From contig CAILZB010000095.1 in assembly GCA_903838565.1 (NCBI GenBank), forward strand, positions 1 through 40,702: a stretch of DNA of 40,702 nucleotides, given 5' to 3'. The DNA is from an uncultured beta proteobacterium. GTDB taxonomy: Bacteria; Pseudomonadota; Gammaproteobacteria; Burkholderiales; Burkholderiaceae_C. Under the pieces are notes generated by a model. That model saw only the letters and a program-made list of their open reading frames with translations. It searched no databases and was not told where the DNA came from. The translations under genes were made by a program, and so were the position numbers. Position 1 is the stretch's first letter. Each line of letters starts with the position of its first letter. Below, one piece after another: positions 16,331-24,357 of the stretch.

Positions 16331-17551
16331 GTGAACCAGCTCCAGCTTTTCTTGCCCTGCGCCGCCGGCGTGGAAGACTACCTCGCCCAGGAAGTCCATG
16401 AAATCACAGGCAACGTCGGCACGGCGCTGCAGACGCTGCGCGGCGGCGTGCTGGTGCAGTCGTCGTGGCGCGACGCCATGCGCCTGAACCTGCACAGCCG
16501 GCTGGCGCAACGCGTGCTGGTGCAACTGCACTACGGCGAATACCGCAATGAGCGCGACCTGTACGAAGCGGCCAGCAGCGTCGCCTGGGAAATCTGGTTC
16601 ACGCCGAAGCAGACCTTCAAGGTCGAGGTCACGGCCCAGCACAGTCCGCTGACCAGCCTGAACTTTGCCGCGCTGAAGATCAAGGACGCCGTGGCCGACC
16701 GCTTTCGCGACAAGGGCGGGGTGCGCCCGGACGTGAACACGCAGTGGCCGGACATCCGCATCTACGCCCACCTCACCACCGACCACGTCACGCTCTACAT
16801 GGACACCTCGGGCGAACCGCTGTTCAAGCGCGGCTGGCGCGAGGACAAGGGCGAGGCGCCACTGAAGGAAACGCTGGCCGCCGCGATGATCGCTGCCAGC
16901 GGCTGGGACGCCAAGACGCCGCTGTACGACCCCTGCTGCGGCAGCGGCACGATCGCGATCGAGGCCGCACAGATCGCCTGCAACATCGCCCCGGGCTCGC
17001 TGCGCCGCTTCGCCTTCGAGAAACAGCTGCCGTTTCAGGCCCATGTCTGGGACGGCATACTGCAGCAGGCACGTGATGCCGAGCACGAACCCACAGCCGA
17101 AATATTCGGCAGCGACGTGGCGCACCGCATGGTCGATTTCGCGCAGCGTAATGCGCAGCGCGCGGGCGTGGCGCAAGTGGTGCAGTTTCGCGGCGGCGAC
17201 GCGCTGCAGCGCATGCCCCCCGCCGCCAGCGGCGTGATGCTGCTGAACCCGCCCTATGGCGAGCGCATCGAGGTGGCGGGTGTGGCGGGTGGCGGCGCGC
17301 GCGCTGGGGCACGAGAACAAGCGCACACCGACGACGGTGGCGATTTCTTCCCGCAGCTCGCCGCGCACTGGAAGAAGAACTACGCGGGATGGACCGCCTG
17401 GGTGCTCACACCCGACCTGAAACTGCCCAGCCGCATGCGGCTCAAAGAGTCGCGCCGAGTGCCGATGTGGAACGGCCCGATCGAATGCCGCTTGTTCCGC
17501 TTCGACATGGTGGCCGGCTCCGCCCGCGAGCGCAGCAAGCCCGCAGCATGA
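16331..17551 (+). CDS. THUMP-domain class I SAM-dependent RNA methyltransferase (RlmL/YcbY N-half type)
   Basis: The 406-residue protein has a ferredoxin-like plus THUMP region at about 1-155, starting 'LFLPCAAGVEDYLAQEV'. A Rossmann methyltransferase domain follows, with the loop DPCCGSGTIAIEAA and the N6/N2-methylase motif NPPYGER at 306-312. This matches the first half of E. coli RlmL, which methylates G2445 of 23S rRNA; the second (RlmK) half is absent. Directly after NPPYGER comes an unusual Gly/Ala/Val-rich insert (VAGVAGGGARAGAR). Translation begins at GTG 16331. The stop overlaps the recQ start by four bases, indicating coupling. The rRNA target is inferred from family membership only. 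Confidence 0.9.
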   Translation: MNQLQLFLPCAAGVEDYLAQEVHEITGNVGTALQTLRGGVLVQSSWRDAMRLNLHSRLAQRVLVQLHYGEYRNERDLYEAASSVAWEIWFTPKQTFKVEVTAQHSPLTSLNFAALKIKDAVADRFRDKGGVRPDVNTQWPDIRIYAHLTTDHVTLYMDTSGEPLFKRGWREDKGEAPLKETLAAAMIAASGWDAKTPLYDPCCGSGTIAIEAAQIACNIAPGSLRRFAFEKQLPFQAHVWDGILQQARDAEHEPTAEIFGSDVAHRMVDFAQRNAQRAGVAQVVQFRGGDALQRMPPAASGVMLLNPPYGERIEVAGVAGGGARAGAREQAHTDDGGDFFPQLAAHWKKNYAGWTAWVLTPDLKLPSRMRLKESRRVPMWNGPIECRLFRFDMVAGSARERSKPAA

Positions 17552-19470
17552 CGGAACCCGGTCGCGACATTCTGAAGGAGGTCTTCGGCTACGCGCAGTT
17601 CCGCGGGCCGCAGCAGGACATCATCGCGCACGTGGTGGCCGGGGGCGACGCGCTGGTGCTCATGCCCACGGGCGGGGGCAAGTCGCTGTGCTACCAGATT
17701 CCCGCGATCGCGCGCCAGCGCGCCGGTCTGGGCGTGGCCATCGTGGTCTCGCCGCTGATCGCGCTGATGCACGACCAGGTGGGCGCGCTGCACGAAGCCG
17801 GCGTCGACGCAGCCTTCCTGAACTCGACGCTGAGTTTTGACGAATCTTCAGCGCTGGAGAAGCGCCTGCTGCGCGGCGACATCACGCTGTTGTATGCGGC
17901 GCCCGAGCGCGTCACCACGCCGCGGTTTCTGGCGCAGCTCGACAGCCTGCAAGAGCGCGGCCTGCTGAGCTTGTTTGCCATCGACGAGGCGCACTGCGTG
18001 AGCCAGTGGGGCCACGATTTCCGCCCCGAATACCGCGCGCTCACGGTGCTGCATGAGCGCTACCCCGGCGTACCGCGCCTGGCGCTGACCGCCACCGCCG
18101 ATGCGCTCACGCGCGCCGACATCGTCGAGCGCCTCCAGCTGGAAGACGCGCGCCAGTTCGTCAGCAGTTTCGACCGGCCCAACATCCGCTACACCATCGT
18201 GGAGAAGAAGGAGGCCACGCAGCAGTTGCTGCGCTTCATCCAGCGCGAGCACGAGGGCGACGCCGGCATCGTCTACTGCCAGTCGCGCAAGAAGGTCGAG
18301 GACATCGCGCAAAAGCTGTGCGACGCCGGCATCAGCGCCCTGCCCTATCACGCCGGTCTGGACGCGAAGGTCAGGCAGATGAACCAGGACAAATTCCTGC
18401 GCAGCGACGGCATCGTGATGGTGGCAACCATTGCCTTTGGTATGGGCATAGACAAGCCCGACGTGCGCTTTGTCGCGCACCTGGACATGCCCAAGAACAT
18501 CGAGGGCTATTACCAGGAGACCGGACGTGCCGGGCGCGACGGCCTGCCCGCCAACGCCTGGATGGGCTACGGGCTGCAGGACGTGGTGAACCAGCGCCGC
18601 ATGATCGACGAGAGCCCCGCCGGCGACGATTTCAAGCAGGTCATGCGCGGCAAGCTCGACGCCCTGCTGGGTCTGGCCGAGGCCACCGATTGCCGCCGCG
18701 GACGCCTGCTGTCGTATTTCGGCGAGGAATTGATCAGCCGGGAACGCGGCGACGCCGACGGTGCGCCCGAGGGTGAAGGCAGCCGCTACTTCTGCGGCAA
18801 TTGCGACAATTGCCTGGCGCCGCCCGCGGTCTGGGACGGCACCGACGCCGCGCGCAAGCTGCTGAGCACGATCTACCGCGTGCAGCAGGTCACGGGCATC
18901 GGCTTTGGCGCGGGCCACATCATGGACATCGTGCGCGGCAAGCGCACCGAAAAGGTGGCGCAGTTCGGCCACGAAAGCTTGAGCACCTTCGGCGTGGGCG
19001 CGGCCTACAGCGAGTTGCAGCTGCGCGGCGTGCTGCGCCAGCTGATCGCCATCAGCGCGGTGGCCGTCGACGGTCAGGCCTTCAATACCTTGCAGCTCAC
19101 GAGCGCGTCAAGGGCCGTGCTCAAGGGCGAAGTGAGCGTGCGCCTGCGCGAATCGGTGCTGGGCGACGGTGCGCGTCCCGCACGCGGCAGCAAGGTCGCA
19201 GGCACGCGCCCCGGGGGCAGTGCCAAACCGGCGCCGATCAACCTGGATGACGAAGCGCAGGAGCGCTACGCACGGCTCAAGGCCTGGCGCGCCGAAGTGG
19301 CACGCGAGCACAACCTGCCGGCTTACGTGATCTTTCACGACGCCACGCTGGCGGCGATCGCGCAGCGCGACCCGCGCAGCCTGGAAGACCTGCAGGGCAT
19401 CAGCGGCATGGGCGCGAAAAAGCTCCAGGCCTATGGCGAAGAGGTGTTGCGGGTCAGTTGCAGCGGTTGA
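17548..19470 (+). CDS. recQ: ATP-dependent DNA helicase RecQ
   Basis: RecQ unwinds DNA 3' to 5' in recombination and fork repair. The 640-residue protein starts MTEPGRDILKEVFGYAQFRG, at an ATG that overlaps the previous stop (ATGA). The frame is open upstream but overlaps the methyltransferase gene, so the overlapping ATG is preferred. Motifs are TGGGKS at 41-46, DEAH at 146-149 with the aromatic-rich loop 'CVSQWGHDFRPEY', and helicase motif VI in 'YYQETGRAGRDG'. Zinc-binding cysteines occur in CRRGRLLSYFGE and CGNCDNC. RQC and C-terminal HRDC domains complete the classical layout, with HRDC at about 565-640. Confidence 0.96.
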   Translation: MTEPGRDILKEVFGYAQFRGPQQDIIAHVVAGGDALVLMPTGGGKSLCYQIPAIARQRAGLGVAIVVSPLIALMHDQVGALHEAGVDAAFLNSTLSFDESSALEKRLLRGDITLLYAAPERVTTPRFLAQLDSLQERGLLSLFAIDEAHCVSQWGHDFRPEYRALTVLHERYPGVPRLALTATADALTRADIVERLQLEDARQFVSSFDRPNIRYTIVEKKEATQQLLRFIQREHEGDAGIVYCQSRKKVEDIAQKLCDAGISALPYHAGLDAKVRQMNQDKFLRSDGIVMVATIAFGMGIDKPDVRFVAHLDMPKNIEGYYQETGRAGRDGLPANAWMGYGLQDVVNQRRMIDESPAGDDFKQVMRGKLDALLGLAEATDCRRGRLLSYFGEELISRERGDADGAPEGEGSRYFCGNCDNCLAPPAVWDGTDAARKLLSTIYRVQQVTGIGFGAGHIMDIVRGKRTEKVAQFGHESLSTFGVGAAYSELQLRGVLRQLIAISAVAVDGQAFNTLQLTSASRAVLKGEVSVRLRESVLGDGARPARGSKVAGTRPGGSAKPAPINLDDEAQERYARLKAWRAEVAREHNLPAYVIFHDATLAAIAQRDPRSLEDLQGISGMGAKKLQAYGEEVLRVSCSG

Positions 19471-19697
19471 CGCAACCCGCAGGGCAAGGCCTTTACACCG
19501 CCTTGACCTCGCCTTGACACGCCCTTCACGGACAGGCGGCGTCAGCCCGCTTCCTACACAGCCCTATTTTTGCCCGACACGGGACAGATCGCTTGGACGA
19601 CTTCATTTGAAAAGCCATGGTTTCACAATTCATTTCAACGCATCAGACAAGTCAGTCATTCCGTACCGACCACCTGATGCAGGGAATGGAGAACACC

Positions 19698-20024
19698 ATG
19701 AGCGACGAACTGGACATTGCAGAAATCCGCGAGGTCAATCTGACTTACCTCATGCTGGCGCAAAAGCTGATTCGCAAGGACAAGGTCGAAGCCATGTTCC
19801 GCCTGGGCCTGAGCGAGGAAGCCGCCGACATGCTGGCCACCCTGTCCAGCGCTCAGGTCCTCAAACTGTCCGCCGGCAACATGCTGTTGTGCCGCTTCCG
19901 TGTGGACGACGACCTGGTGTGGAGCCTGCTGACGAATCAGAACATCCGCAAGGTCAACAACGAGGCCACGAGCCGCCTGCATGCCAGCATCCTGATGGCT
20001 GGCCGTGTGGCGGAGATTCTGTGA
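19698..20024 (+). CDS. flhD: Flagellar master regulator subunit FlhD
   Basis: FlhD forms the FlhD4C2 complex that activates early flagellar operons with sigma-70. The 108 residues beginning MSDELDIAEIREVNLTYLML match the family, including 'AQKLIRKDKVEAMFRLGLSEE' and the helical dimer region. The chosen ATG has GGAG eight bases upstream; ATGs further up add unconserved residues. The preceding 227-base gap after recQ should hold the promoter. It shows TTGACA-like sequences near 19512 but no convincing paired -10. The stop shares a base with the flhC start (TGATG), so the two are coupled. Confidence 0.95.
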   Translation: MSDELDIAEIREVNLTYLMLAQKLIRKDKVEAMFRLGLSEEAADMLATLSSAQVLKLSAGNMLLCRFRVDDDLVWSLLTNQNIRKVNNEATSRLHASILMAGRVAEIL

Positions 20025-20608
20025 TGACGACGCCACTCCTGATCACCCCCCTCCTTCCCAAGAAGCCCGCCATGGTCCACAAAAGCATACTCAACGAGTC
20101 GCGCGAAATCGAGCGCGCCGTCACGCTGATCGGTTTGGGTGCACGCCTGCAGGTGCTTGAATCCGAAACCACGCTGTCGTATGAACGCCTGTTGCGCCTG
20201 TACAAGGAAGTGGCCGGGCGCTCGCCCTCCAAAGGCCAGCTGCCGTTCTCCACCGACTGGTTCCTGACCTGGCAGGAAAACATTCACTCCTCGCTGTTTC
20301 TCAACATCTATGAGTACCTGTCCAAGAGCAGCGCCGGTGAAGACATCGACATGCTGATCAAGGCCTACCGCCTGTACAACCAGCAGGTGCTGGCGACCGA
20401 GGTCGAGGCGCTGCTGTCCTTCACCCGCGCCTGGCGACTGGTGAAATTTGTCGACGCCCACATGCTGACCATGACCACCTGTTCTCAGTGTGGCGGCCAC
20501 TACGTGACCGAGCCCTACGAGAACGCGCGCCACTTCGTGTGCGGTCTGTGCAGCCCGCCGGCACGCGCCGGCAAGGGCAAGGCAAGCGGCGGTTTGCGCC
20601 TGCACTGA
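20024..20608 (+). CDS. flhC: Flagellar master regulator subunit FlhC
   Basis: FlhC supplies the main DNA-binding surface of FlhD4C2. The 194-residue product contains the conserved 'SREIERAVTLIGLGARLQVLE', 'KGQLPFSTDWFLTWQENIHSS' and the zinc-binding cysteines in TCSQCGGHY and FVCGLC. The start at 20024 is coupled to the flhD stop. A second ATG 16 codons in (MVHKSILNESREIERA) aligns better with the E. coli N-terminus, so the true start may be 20072. The C-terminal tail is basic and short. The pair lies about 17.5 kb from the fliT-fliC genes of this window, so class I and class III flagellar genes are in separate loci here. Confidence 0.95.
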   Translation: MTTPLLITPLLPKKPAMVHKSILNESREIERAVTLIGLGARLQVLESETTLSYERLLRLYKEVAGRSPSKGQLPFSTDWFLTWQENIHSSLFLNIYEYLSKSSAGEDIDMLIKAYRLYNQQVLATEVEALLSFTRAWRLVKFVDAHMLTMTTCSQCGGHYVTEPYENARHFVCGLCSPPARAGKGKASGGLRLH

Positions 20609-20639
20609 GGTCACTTGCGATCATGGGCACAATCTGCCC

Positions 20640-21860
20640 ATGATCTCCCTTACCGACATCCATCAGGCAGCCTCCCGCTTGCGCGGCCAGCTGCTGCACA
20701 CGCCCTGCGTGGAATCCAAGACGCTGTCCCAGATCACGCAGGCACAGGTGTTCCTGAAATTCGAGAACCTGCAGTTCACGGCGTCCTTCAAGGAGCGCGG
20801 CGCCTGCAACAAGTTGACGCGCCTGGTGCAGGCCGACGCCGACGGCGACGGCAACCAGCAGCCGCGGGGCGTGATCGCCATGAGCGCGGGCAACCACGCC
20901 CAGGGCGTGGCCTACCATGCGCAACGCCTGGGCCTGCGCGCCGTGATCGTGATGCCGCGCTTCACACCCGGCGTGAAGATCGAACGCACGCGCAGCTTTG
21001 GCGCCGAGGTCGTGCTGCACGGCGAGACCCTGGATCAGGCGCGCGAACATGCACTGGCCCTCGCGGCCGAGCAAGGCCTGCGCTTTGTCCACCCCTACGA
21101 CGACGAAGACGTGATGGCGGGACAGGGCACGGTGGCGCTGGAAATGCTGCACGACGTTCCCGACCTGGACACATTGCTGGTCTCCGTCGGCGGCGGCGGT
21201 CTGATCGCCGGCATCGCCACCGCCGCCAAGGCGCTGCGATTGGGCATCGAAGTCATCGGCGTGCAGACCTCGCGCTTTCCCGCCATGTTCAATGCCATCA
21301 AGGGCACGCAGCTCCCGCAAGGCAACAGCAGCATCGCCGAAGGCATCGCCGTGGGCCGCCCCGGCACCTTGACGCAGGCCGTGATCGCGCAGCGCGTGGA
21401 CGACCTTTTGCTGGTGGACGAAGGCGACATCGAGCAGGCCTGCCTGATGCTGCTGGAGATCGAGAAGACGCTGGTCGAGGGCGCGGGTGCCGCCGGACTG
21501 GCGGCCCTGCTGAAGTACCCGGATCGCTTTCGCGGCAAACGCGTGGGACTGGTGCTCAGCGGCGGCAACATCGACCCGCTGCTGCTGGCGGCCATCATCG
21601 AGCGCGGCATGGTGCGCGCCGGTCGCCTGGCGCGCATCCGCGTCGGCGCCCGCGACGTGCCCGGGTCGCTGGCGCACATCACCGCCACCGTGGCCGATGC
21701 CGGCGCCAACATCGAGGAGGTGCACCACCAGCGCGCCTTCACCGTGCTGGCGGTGCAGAACGTCGAGATCGAGCTGGTGCTGCAGACACGTGGCAAGGAC
21801 CACATCGCCGATGTGTTGAAAGCGCTGCACGAGGCGGGTTACGAGGCGAAGGAACAGTGA
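20640..21860 (+). CDS. ilvA: Threonine ammonia-lyase (threonine dehydratase) with one ACT domain
   Basis: The enzyme deaminates L-threonine to 2-oxobutanoate using pyridoxal phosphate. The 406-residue protein has the PLP lysine K51 in ASFKERGA, the substrate-binding AMSAGNHAQG, and the phosphate loop SVGGGGLIAG beginning at residue 182. A single C-terminal ACT domain covers about 330-406 ('VPGSLAHITATVADAGANIEE'). That is the shorter form of about 400 residues, also annotated as catabolic or TdcB-like, rather than the biosynthetic form of about 500 residues with two ACT-like repeats. Its role in isoleucine synthesis or threonine breakdown is therefore undecided. It lies 31 bases after flhC, with a regulator gene next downstream. 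Confidence 0.93.
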   Translation: MISLTDIHQAASRLRGQLLHTPCVESKTLSQITQAQVFLKFENLQFTASFKERGACNKLTRLVQADADGDGNQQPRGVIAMSAGNHAQGVAYHAQRLGLRAVIVMPRFTPGVKIERTRSFGAEVVLHGETLDQAREHALALAAEQGLRFVHPYDDEDVMAGQGTVALEMLHDVPDLDTLLVSVGGGGLIAGIATAAKALRLGIEVIGVQTSRFPAMFNAIKGTQLPQGNSSIAEGIAVGRPGTLTQAVIAQRVDDLLLVDEGDIEQACLMLLEIEKTLVEGAGAAGLAALLKYPDRFRGKRVGLVLSGGNIDPLLLAAIIERGMVRAGRLARIRVGARDVPGSLAHITATVADAGANIEEVHHQRAFTVLAVQNVEIELVLQTRGKDHIADVLKALHEAGYEAKEQ

Positions 21861-21893
21861 CGTTGCCCCGCAGGGAAGAACCAGAACACGACC

Positions 21894-22805
21894 ATGAGCA
21901 GCTTTGACCCCGACGCCCTTGAATGCCTCGCCGCCATCGTGGAGGAAGGCGGCTTTGAGCGCGCCGCGCAACGCCTGTGCGTGACACAGTCGGCCGTGTC
22001 GCAGCGGCTGCGCGCGCTGGAGGCGCAGGTGGGCACGGTGCTGATCGTGCGCAGCCGACCGCTCAAGGCCACCGCTGCAGGGCAGTTGCTGCTCAAGCAC
22101 ACGAAGATGATGCGGCTGCTGCGCGCCGACCTGGAGCGCGACCTGAAGGAGCTGGCGCCGAGCTCCACCGGTGGCGGCAGCGACGAGGAGCGCATCTCCA
22201 TCGCCATCAACGCCGACAGCATCGCCACCTGGGCACTGCCCGCGCTCAACGCGCTGGCGCGCTCGCGCCAACCGATGGAAATCATCACCGATGACCAGGA
22301 CTTCACGCACGAGTGGCTGCGCTCGGGTCAGGTGCTGGGTTGCGTCACCACGCTGAAGCAGGCGCTGCGCGGCTGCAAGGTCGTGCCGCTGGGCGCCATG
22401 CATTACGTCGCCGTGGCCGCCCCCGATTACGCGCAAGCCCATTGTCCCGAGGGGCTCACGCCGCGCAATTTCCGCGAACTTCCTTTTCTGGCGTTCAACC
22501 GCAAGGACGATCTGCAGGTGGAATTCGTGAGCCGCGCCGTCGGCCTGAAGCAGGTGAGCCTGCACCAGTCCTTTGTTCCCAGTTCCGAGGCCCAGGTGCG
22601 TGCCGTGCTGGCCGGCTGGGGCGCGAGCGTCGTGCCCGAACTGCTGGTGCGCGGGCTGCTGGAGCAGGGCCTGCTGGTGAACATCGCACCGCGCCATACG
22701 CTGGCGGTGGCGCTGTTCTGGCACTGCTGGAATCTGGAGTCCGCCGTGCTCGATGCGTTGAGCGCGGCGTTGACGGGTGCGGCCAAGACTTCGCTGATCA
22801 GTTGA
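21894..22805 (+). CDS. argP: LysR-type regulator of the ArgP (IciA/LysG) group
   Basis: The 303-residue protein has an N-terminal winged helix-turn-helix (about 3-62) with the ArgP-type sequence 'ALECLAAIVEEGGFERAAQR' and 'VTQSAVSQRLRALE'. A substrate-binding fold follows. ArgP senses arginine and lysine and in many bacteria activates the exporter gene argO/lysE. Such an exporter is usually divergent from argP, but here the upstream neighbour is ilvA on the same strand and no LysE-type gene is in the window. The target genes are thus unknown. The subgroup call rests on the HTH sequence and length. Confidence 0.87.
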   Translation: MSSFDPDALECLAAIVEEGGFERAAQRLCVTQSAVSQRLRALEAQVGTVLIVRSRPLKATAAGQLLLKHTKMMRLLRADLERDLKELAPSSTGGGSDEERISIAINADSIATWALPALNALARSRQPMEIITDDQDFTHEWLRSGQVLGCVTTLKQALRGCKVVPLGAMHYVAVAAPDYAQAHCPEGLTPRNFRELPFLAFNRKDDLQVEFVSRAVGLKQVSLHQSFVPSSEAQVRAVLAGWGASVVPELLVRGLLEQGLLVNIAPRHTLAVALFWHCWNLESAVLDALSAALTGAAKTSLIS

Positions 22806-22835
22806 GGACCGAGACCCTCATCCCGCACGGTCTCA

Positions 22836-23258
22836 CTAACGCACGAGTAACACCGGTGTCCTGCAAATCGCCAGAACCTGCGTCGCGACCGAGCCCATCA
22901 CCAGATTGACCAGGGCTCCGTGGCCGTGCGAGCCCAGCACCAGCAGGTCGAATTTTCCGGCCTCGGAAAACTTCGCGATCAGCGGGCCTGCGGCACCCAC
23001 TTTCCAGTCGCTCTTGGCCTCGATGCCGTGGCGGGCCAGAAACTTGCAGACCGGCGCGAGCACCTTTTCAGCCTCCTCGGCGTGGAAGCTTTTCAGCACG
23101 TCCGAACCGATGGCGGCGCTGGCGCGCGGCGGCATCGGAACCTGCGCATTGAACACCGCGTACTGGTTGTCAGTGCTGAACAGCTCGGGGTGCGTGACCA
23201 GATAGGCCAGCATTTTTTTCGTGAATTTGCTGCCGTCCACAGCCAGAAGAATCTTCAT
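22836..23258 (-). CDS. Universal stress protein (UspA family)
   Basis: The 140-residue single-domain protein begins MKILLAVDGSKFTKKMLAYL and ends with the nucleotide-binding loop GSHGHGALVNLVMGS, a complete G-2x-G-9x-G-S motif, so it probably binds ATP. That separates it from the non-ATP UspA subgroup. The start is preceded by GGGAGA. It lies 75 bases downstream of a metallophosphoesterase gene on the same strand. This neighbourhood mirrors the phosphoesterase/kinase-UspA pair at 10.2-12.5 kb. It is convergent with argP. Confidence 0.93.
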   Translation of the reverse strand: MKILLAVDGSKFTKKMLAYLVTHPELFSTDNQYAVFNAQVPMPPRASAAIGSDVLKSFHAEEAEKVLAPVCKFLARHGIEAKSDWKVGAAGPLIAKFSEAGKFDLLVLGSHGHGALVNLVMGSVATQVLAICRTPVLLVR

Positions 23259-23333
23259 GACAATCTCCCAAAATATTGGCGAACGGCTTCAGTTTAGGCG
23301 CGCTCGGAGCGTCTGCGCTTGAGGCATGTCAAT

Positions 23334-24173
23334 TCAGATTTCGATGCACGCATCGGGTTTGAATCGGCTCTGCTCTTGCTTGCGCGCATAGCCCAGCGGG
23401 TTGGCCACCACCCTGCACGCGGAACCCGTGGCGCTGCGGTGCAGGTAGTCGCTGGGCGCGTGCAGATGACCGTGCAGCCAGAGCGTGGCCAGAGGCAGCA
23501 GCTCATCCAGCGCATTGCAAAACCCCGCCGTTCCCGGCGTTACGCCGTAGCGCGGGTCGGCGCTTTGCAGGCTGGGCGAAAAGTGCGTCACGACCACGGT
23601 GGGTCCGTCAAAAGTTTGCAGCAAGGCGGCACGCAGCCATTGCTGGCATATCAGCGACTGCTCCCGCACGGCCTCGGCCAAGATCGGTTGCCCGCCATGC
23701 AGGCTGTGGTTCTTGCGCAGATAGAAGTTCGCGGCGCGAAACGCCTTGTCGCGCTGTTTCAGCGCCTCGCCGATCGTGTCCGTGGGAGCGACCAGGGCCT
23801 CGAAGTCGCTCCACAGCGTGGTGCCGACAAAGCGCACGCCTTGCAACACCACCACCTCACGCTCCAGCCAGAGGATGCCCAATCGAGCGCAGACTTCGCG
23901 CAAGCGGATATGCGCCTGGTCAAAGTCCAGCCCGTCGTATTCGTGGTTGCCCGGGACAAACAGCACCGGCGTTGGCCAGCCGGCGTATTGAGGCAAAGGC
24001 GAGAAGCGCGACAGACCGAAGTCGGAGGCGTCGCTGAACGGCCCCAGCAGCGACCCCGCCTGATACGAGCCGATGTCGCCCGCCAGCAGCAGCACGTCAG
24101 CGCCGGCGGCCGGCGTCGGGCTGAATTGCGGATGGGCCTCGAGGTGCAGGTCGGACAGGAGCTGGATTTTCAT
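23334..24173 (-). CDS. Metallophosphoesterase
   Basis: The 279-residue protein shows all calcineurin-like motifs: LSDLHLE near the start, LAGDIGSY, PGNHEYDG, a substrate-loop region TTLWSDFEALV, VTHFSPS and a final HGHLHAPSDY. No signal peptide or membrane segment is visible. It is a different subgroup from the phosphoesterase at 11.7-12.5 kb, with little similarity beyond the motifs. The substrate is unknown. It precedes the UspA gene and may be co-transcribed with it. No clear Shine-Dalgarno sequence precedes the ATG, although the conserved fold begins at the first residues. Confidence 0.9.
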   Translation of the reverse strand: MKIQLLSDLHLEAHPQFSPTPAAGADVLLLAGDIGSYQAGSLLGPFSDASDFGLSRFSPLPQYAGWPTPVLFVPGNHEYDGLDFDQAHIRLREVCARLGILWLEREVVVLQGVRFVGTTLWSDFEALVAPTDTIGEALKQRDKAFRAANFYLRKNHSLHGGQPILAEAVREQSLICQQWLRAALLQTFDGPTVVVTHFSPSLQSADPRYGVTPGTAGFCNALDELLPLATLWLHGHLHAPSDYLHRSATGSACRVVANPLGYARKQEQSRFKPDACIEI

Positions 24174-24237
24174 GGTGAGTGATGGGGTTCAGACGCTCGA
24201 CACCATGATAGTCGGCCGATGCAGTGTGCCATCGAAT

Positions 24238-24279
24238 GCTCCCTCACCCCCGCCCTATCCCGCGAGCGGGCGAGGGAGC
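24238..24279. repeat. Palindromic intergenic repeat, CCCTC-ACCCCCGCCC type
   Basis: The sequence from GCTCCCTC to GAGGGAGC is an imperfect palindrome with inner arms CCCGC/GCGGG around GA. Related units recur at 34090-34239 and 37357-37431. It sits between the phosphoesterase and pckG genes, outside coding sequence. Such units are common extragenic palindromes in Comamonadaceae genomes, from memory. It could also work as a terminator for the upstream-facing pckG transcript, but no T-run follows. Confidence 0.7.
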
Positions 24280-24317
24280 CACCACCACACCCTTGCCCGG
24301 CGCGCTGGGCGCTTTTC

Positions 24318-24348
24318 GTAGGTCGGGTCAGCGCATCGTGACCCGACA
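24318..24348. repeat. REP-like repeat, GTAGGTCGGGT type
   Basis: The unit reads GTAGGTCGGGTCAGCG, then TGACCCGACA after a short centre, giving arms TCGGGTCA and TGACCCGA. Close relatives occur at 36003-36033, 36803-36833, 36844-36883 and, degenerate, at 37447-37476. It is extragenic and lies next to the pckG stop. The family resembles widespread REP sequences mobilised in trans by RAYT transposases; none is encoded in this window. Confidence 0.8.
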
Positions 24349-24357
24349 GCGCTCCCC

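Noticed and set aside
20421..22724. A 767-codon frame on the minus strand across flhC, ilvA and argP
   Set aside because: It crosses three well-supported genes on the other strand and has the His/Gln/Val-rich composition of antisense translation in high-GC DNA.
22811..22834. Terminator between argP and the UspA gene
   Set aside because: GAGACC/GGTCTC gives a six-pair stem with a 12-base loop and no T-run on either strand.
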